Below are positions 26,391 to 29,896 of a stretch of 29,896 bases of DNA, one piece after another. Below the pieces are notes generated by a model, which did no database searches, had not been told where the DNA came from, and saw nothing but the letters and a program-made list of their open reading frames with translations. Position 1 is the stretch's first letter. Each line of letters starts with the position of its first letter. Source of the stretch: a virus; the IMG/VR virus record IMGVR_UViG_3300027582_000012, positions 1 through 29,896 of that record, one strand, 5' to 3'. Made by a program: the position numbers and the translations under genes.

Positions 26391-29300
26391 ATGACCGTAG
26401 CAGACAACACAAGCCGTAACCAATATTCCGCGACTTCTGGTCAGACGGTATTCGCGTATACGTTCGAGATCGTAGACAAGAGCCACATTGTCGTGCTGAA
26501 GAACGGCGTAGCCCTCTCAGAAGGCACCAATTACTCTGTGTCGAACGTAGGCAATGATAGTGGTGGAAACGTCACTCTGACTGTGGGAGCGACCACAGGC
26601 GACGTACTGACCCTGTATCGGGACATGCCCTACTCTCGCACACAGAACTATACAAACTCTGGTGACTTCCTAGCCTCTGAAGTAAACAGCGACTTTGATG
26701 ATCTGTGGTTAGCAGGTGAGCAGACTGACCGCTCATTCTCACAGTCTATCCGCAAGCCTATTACCGACTCTGACTCTATCTCAATGGAGCTACCCGAGGC
26801 GGCTACTCGCGCAAACAAGTTTATCAAGTTTGATGCAAATGGCGCAGTTGATTTGGCGGCAGGCGTAACGACCGATGTTGATGCGGAGGATGTGTCAATT
26901 GAAGATGCTGGCGGCTATTACACCTCCGATAATGTTGAAGGCGCACTGCAAGAGATAGGCGCTCAACCACCCGGATTTGATCCAAATACAGACAGCTTTA
27001 ATATTGGTAGTGATGCTGTTTCTTCTGGCACAGATTCAATTGCTTTAGGGCATGATGCTAGTGCGACTGCCGCTAGGGATATCGCATTAGGACTTGATGC
27101 GGTTGCTTCTGGAGGCGGGTCAATTGCCATTGGTCAAGAAACAGACTCAACTGGTGTTCGATCCATTGCCATTGGTAAAGGAGCGCAATCTACACTTTCC
27201 ACTTCAATTGCTATTGGTGAGGATGCTTCTACTCTCAACGGTGCAGGTGGTGGTCCGGTCGCAATCGGCTATAGCGCATTAAGCACTGGAATATCCGGCA
27301 TATCTTTAGGGGGTAATGCAACGGCTAGTGGATCTCGAAGCGTATCAATTGGTGACACTGCTACTTCTTCGGGTCCAGACTCCATTGCTATTGGGCGTCA
27401 ATTAACCACTACTGGGGCAAACGCGATAGGCATTGGTTACGGTGCAGAGGCAAATAACGAGAACGCCATTGCGATTGGGCGATTAGCAGCCACTGGGAAT
27501 GTAGGCTCTACTGTCATAGGCTACTCTGCCACGTCTGACGTAAATAACATAAACGGCGTTGCTATTGGCTATGGCGCAACGGCAAATCAAATAGCCAGTG
27601 TTGCTATTGGAAACAATGCAACATCAAACTCGCAATTTGGTACGGCTTTAGGCAGAGACTCTAATGCAGACTCAGGGAGTTATGCGACAGCTTTGGGTTA
27701 TAGCTCAGAGGCGGCAACCTATGCCACGGCTGTTGGCGGTAATGCAGATGCTACTGGAGCTAACTCCACTGCCGTTGGTTACGGCTCTAATGCCAGCAAT
27801 AACGGTACAGTAGCATTAGGCAACTCGGCCCAAGCTCTAAATCTCCAAGCCATTTCAATAGGGCAAAACGCTTCATCATTAGGGTCTAACAACATTGCAA
27901 TAGGCAATGCTCCGACAACGACGGGTGTTAGCTCTATAGCTATTGGGACAAGTGCTAACGCAAGCGGCGGCACTTCGATTTCTATTGGTGCGGATTCTGA
28001 GGCTACAGTCGCAGGTTCTATTGCGGTTGGTAAATCTGCCAGTGCAACCGGCTTAGGAGTACCCATTGCAATTGGACGCGACACGGAAAGTAGCGGAGCT
28101 TATGGGATTTCTATGGGCGAGGCCGCTATTGCTTCTGGCGCACAAACCCTTGCTATTGGTTATGGAGCTGAAGCAAATAACGACAACGGGATTGCCATTG
28201 GCAGACAGTTAACGGTAGCCGGTCAAAAAGCTATTGGTATTGGGTGGGGCGCTGTTGCTGGCAACGTTGATTCAATAGGAATTGGAACGTCTGCAAACGC
28301 TCTAAACACCTATTCCATTTCAATTGGGGTCACGTCACAAGCTTTATCGGCGGGAGGAGTCGCAATAGGTGGAGGGGCTATTACTTCAGCTTCTAACACA
28401 TATGGCGTTGCTATTGGTTACGCGGCACAAGCGAATGACGTAGGCGGCATTGCTATTGGTAACAACGCGATAGTCAGCAATACCGGTACATTTGGAACGG
28501 CTATCGGTAGAGATTCTTTAGCTGATAACGGGCCTTACGGTACAGCTCTGGGCTACAACTCAACAGCATATTTTTATGCCACGGCTCTTGGCAGTAATAC
28601 AGATGCTACTGGGAACTACTCCACTGCCATTGGTTACGGAGCTGATTCTTTAGGCGAAGACGCGATTGCTCTTGGTCATTTCGCTGGAGCTGATGCCGAT
28701 AACACCATCCACATTAATGCCAGCGGGGTTAATACGAACCAGCCGCAAACTGCTGGTCACATTGTAATTGAAACCGACGATGCCTCGCTAACTTATGATG
28801 GCACTTGGTCTTTGGCTGGCGGGGCACTGTCAACCGATGGTCTTGATGTTACGGGCGATGTAGCTTTTGGCGACAACGACAAGGCTATTTTCGGTGCTGG
28901 CTCTGACCTACAGATTTATCACTCAGGCGCTACGAGTTTTATTACGGAAAATGGAACAGGTGATTTACGTATTGGTGCTAATAATCTTTTGTTACGCTCA
29001 GATGATATTTTTGTGCAGTCAGAAGACGGGACAGCCAATGCGGCTCGTTTTAACGCTACTACGGGCGTAACACTCTACAGAGCAGGAGTCGCCAAACTAG
29101 ACACAACCACCACAGGCATCGACGTTACTGGCACAGCCACGACGGATGGGTTGCTTAGTCAGGACACATCAAAAGCGGTTAAGTTTACAGGATTTAAGTC
29201 TAACGGAGTAGGAGACTCAGGTTCTAATGCTCACGGTGAAATTGTTTTAGGTGCTACGTCTGCTTATCAAGGTATTATTACTTATAACGGAACAGAAGGT

Positions 29301-29896
29301 GATATGTATTTTGAGAATACATGGGACGATGCCTCTGCTTTAACGCATATTACTTTTGATGACAAGAAAGTATTAACAGCACAGGGCAACGGCGACATCA
29401 GCTTCTACGAAGACACAGGGTCAACTCCGAAGTTCCACTGGGATGCCGCTGATGAGGCGTTGGGTATTGGTACTACTAATCCTCGTCAAGACTTAGAAAT
29501 TTTTAACGGCGATACAGGGTCAGGTATTAGGTTAGCCGCTACTGCTACAGCCTATTGGGACATTGAGCGTGACCCAACTTCAGGGCATCTTACATTTACA
29601 GATGACGGAGCAGGCACAGTATTAACTGTGGGGCAGAACGGCTTGGTTGGAATCGGCACGGACTCGCCTGACCATATTTTATGTTTAGAAGATGCCGAAC
29701 CTACACTTAGAATATTCGATGCAGATAATACGCTTAATCAAGAACAAACTATTGCATTTGGCACAGAACCGGGAGATAGAACGCACGCTGAAATAGCGGG
29801 GATTAACGCAAATACAGGAAACGCGGCTGGGGATTTATCTTTTAAAACCAATGGTGGTTCTTCTGTAACAGAACGCATGCGCATAACCTCAGACGG
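26391..29896 (+). CDS. Tail fibre, N-terminal part (3' end outside the window)
   Basis: ATG 26391 lies one base after the gp16-like stop; the frame stays open for 1168 codons to the end. Residues 7-130 (RNQYSATSGQTVFAYTFEI, FDDLWLAGEQTDRSFSQSI) match the virion-binding domain of T7 gp17 fibres. Then follow about 560 residues of YadA-head-type repeats (SIAIG units), and from about residue 800 pieces known from marine fibres (DNDKAIFGAGSDLQIYHSG, LGIGTTNPR, ERMRITSDG). The C-terminal end is probably the fragment at 1-473. A fibre of at least 1,324 residues is implied. It should recognise the host surface. Confidence 0.9.
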   Translation, partial: MTVADNTSRNQYSATSGQTVFAYTFEIVDKSHIVVLKNGVALSEGTNYSVSNVGNDSGGNVTLTVGATTGDVLTLYRDMPYSRTQNYTNSGDFLASEVNSDFDDLWLAGEQTDRSFSQSIRKPITDSDSISMELPEAATRANKFIKFDANGAVDLAAGVTTDVDAEDVSIEDAGGYYTSDNVEGALQEIGAQPPGFDPNTDSFNIGSDAVSSGTDSIALGHDASATAARDIALGLDAVASGGGSIAIGQETDSTGVRSIAIGKGAQSTLSTSIAIGEDASTLNGAGGGPVAIGYSALSTGISGISLGGNATASGSRSVSIGDTATSSGPDSIAIGRQLTTTGANAIGIGYGAEANNENAIAIGRLAATGNVGSTVIGYSATSDVNNINGVAIGYGATANQIASVAIGNNATSNSQFGTALGRDSNADSGSYATALGYSSEAATYATAVGGNADATGANSTAVGYGSNASNNGTVALGNSAQALNLQAISIGQNASSLGSNNIAIGNAPTTTGVSSIAIGTSANASGGTSISIGADSEATVAGSIAVGKSASATGLGVPIAIGRDTESSGAYGISMGEAAIASGAQTLAIGYGAEANNDNGIAIGRQLTVAGQKAIGIGWGAVAGNVDSIGIGTSANALNTYSISIGVTSQALSAGGVAIGGGAITSASNTYGVAIGYAAQANDVGGIAIGNNAIVSNTGTFGTAIGRDSLADNGPYGTALGYNSTAYFYATALGSNTDATGNYSTAIGYGADSLGEDAIALGHFAGADADNTIHINASGVNTNQPQTAGHIVIETDDASLTYDGTWSLAGGALSTDGLDVTGDVAFGDNDKAIFGAGSDLQIYHSGATSFITENGTGDLRIGANNLLLRSDDIFVQSEDGTANAARFNATTGVTLYRAGVAKLDTTTTGIDVTGTATTDGLLSQDTSKAVKFTGFKSNGVGDSGSNAHGEIVLGATSAYQGIITYNGTEGDMYFENTWDDASALTHITFDDKKVLTAQGNGDISFYEDTGSTPKFHWDAADEALGIGTTNPRQDLEIFNGDTGSGIRLAATATAYWDIERDPTSGHLTFTDDGAGTVLTVGQNGLVGIGTDSPDHILCLEDAEPTLRIFDADNTLNQEQTIAFGTEPGDRTHAEIAGINANTGNAAGDLSFKTNGGSSVTERMRITSD
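27000..28690 (+). repeat. YadA-head-type repeats, with a long internal duplication
   Basis: About 40 units of 13-16 residues each centre on the motif (S/T/G)xAIG or ALG, as in IALGHDASA, SIAIGQETD, AIGYGAEANN. These make left-handed beta rolls in trimeric adhesins. At larger scale, the block at 27436-27790 recurs at about 28158-28645: GAEANNENAIAIGR versus GAEANNDNGIAIGR, and DATGANSTAVGYGS versus DATGNYSTAIGYGA. The spacing rises from 722 to 855 bases between the two ends. Confidence 0.85.

Noticed and set aside
27000-28690. Diversity-generating retroelement target in the fibre, as in BPP-1
   Set aside because: No reverse transcriptase gene or template/variable repeat pair is visible; variation here looks like beta-roll repeats.

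Overview
The window is most of the genome of a tailed bacteriophage with podovirus morphology, probably from seawater. The virion genes follow the order TerL, portal, Bbp19-like protein, scaffold, capsid protein, T7 gp11- and gp12-like tail proteins, three internal core proteins like gp14, gp15 and gp16, and a T7 gp17-like tail fibre. No tail sheath, tape-measure protein or tail assembly chaperone is seen. I recognise no DNA polymerase, RNA polymerase, integrase, rRNA or tRNA gene, so the phage seems to depend on host polymerases. The marine assignment is inference, from the fibre motif LDDYEEGTWTP and the small proteins at 1652-2085, which I know mainly from marine phage sequences.

Layout: (1) 1-473, the C-terminal end of a tail fibre whose N-terminal part lies at the other end of the window (26391-29896); the genome is therefore cut inside the fibre gene and was probably circular or circularly permuted. 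(2) 521-2085, six small accessory genes including a BTLCP-type cysteine peptidase. (3) 2089-3172, a lysis cassette: coiled-coil membrane protein, 3-TM holin, M15 zinc peptidase. (4) 3187-8250, the early block: a sigma70-type promoter with a palindrome, small genes, a Rad52/Sak-like annealing protein, a protein with an SSB-type C-terminus, two HTH proteins, a replication-associated protein, an iteron-bearing inverted repeat, an HTH-phosphoesterase, a zinc ribbon and a NinG-like nuclease. (5) 8201-8550, the only minus-strand genes: a very acidic 48-residue protein coupled to a sigma70 region 4-like HTH protein. (6) 8671-10076, small genes and a C5-cytosine methyltransferase with a second long frame nested inside it. 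(7) 10060-12978, packaging genes and small proteins. (8) 12987-26389, portal to internal core proteins. (9) 26391-29896, the fibre, with hundreds of residues of YadA-type head repeats.

Genes are tightly packed: many stop and start codons overlap (ATGA, TAATG, GTGA), implying translational coupling. Longer gaps lie at 5061-5397, 5776-5906, 8551-8706 and 15876-16023, and each holds a possible regulatory structure.

Points most worth a second look: the overlapping frame inside the methyltransferase; the 12-bp inverted repeat with four 9-bp iterons at 5775-5903, which also hides a ribosome binding site; the reversed sigma-like/acidic gene pair; an ADP-ribosyltransferase-like domain on the gp16-like core protein; and a discoidin-like insertion in the gp12-like tail protein.
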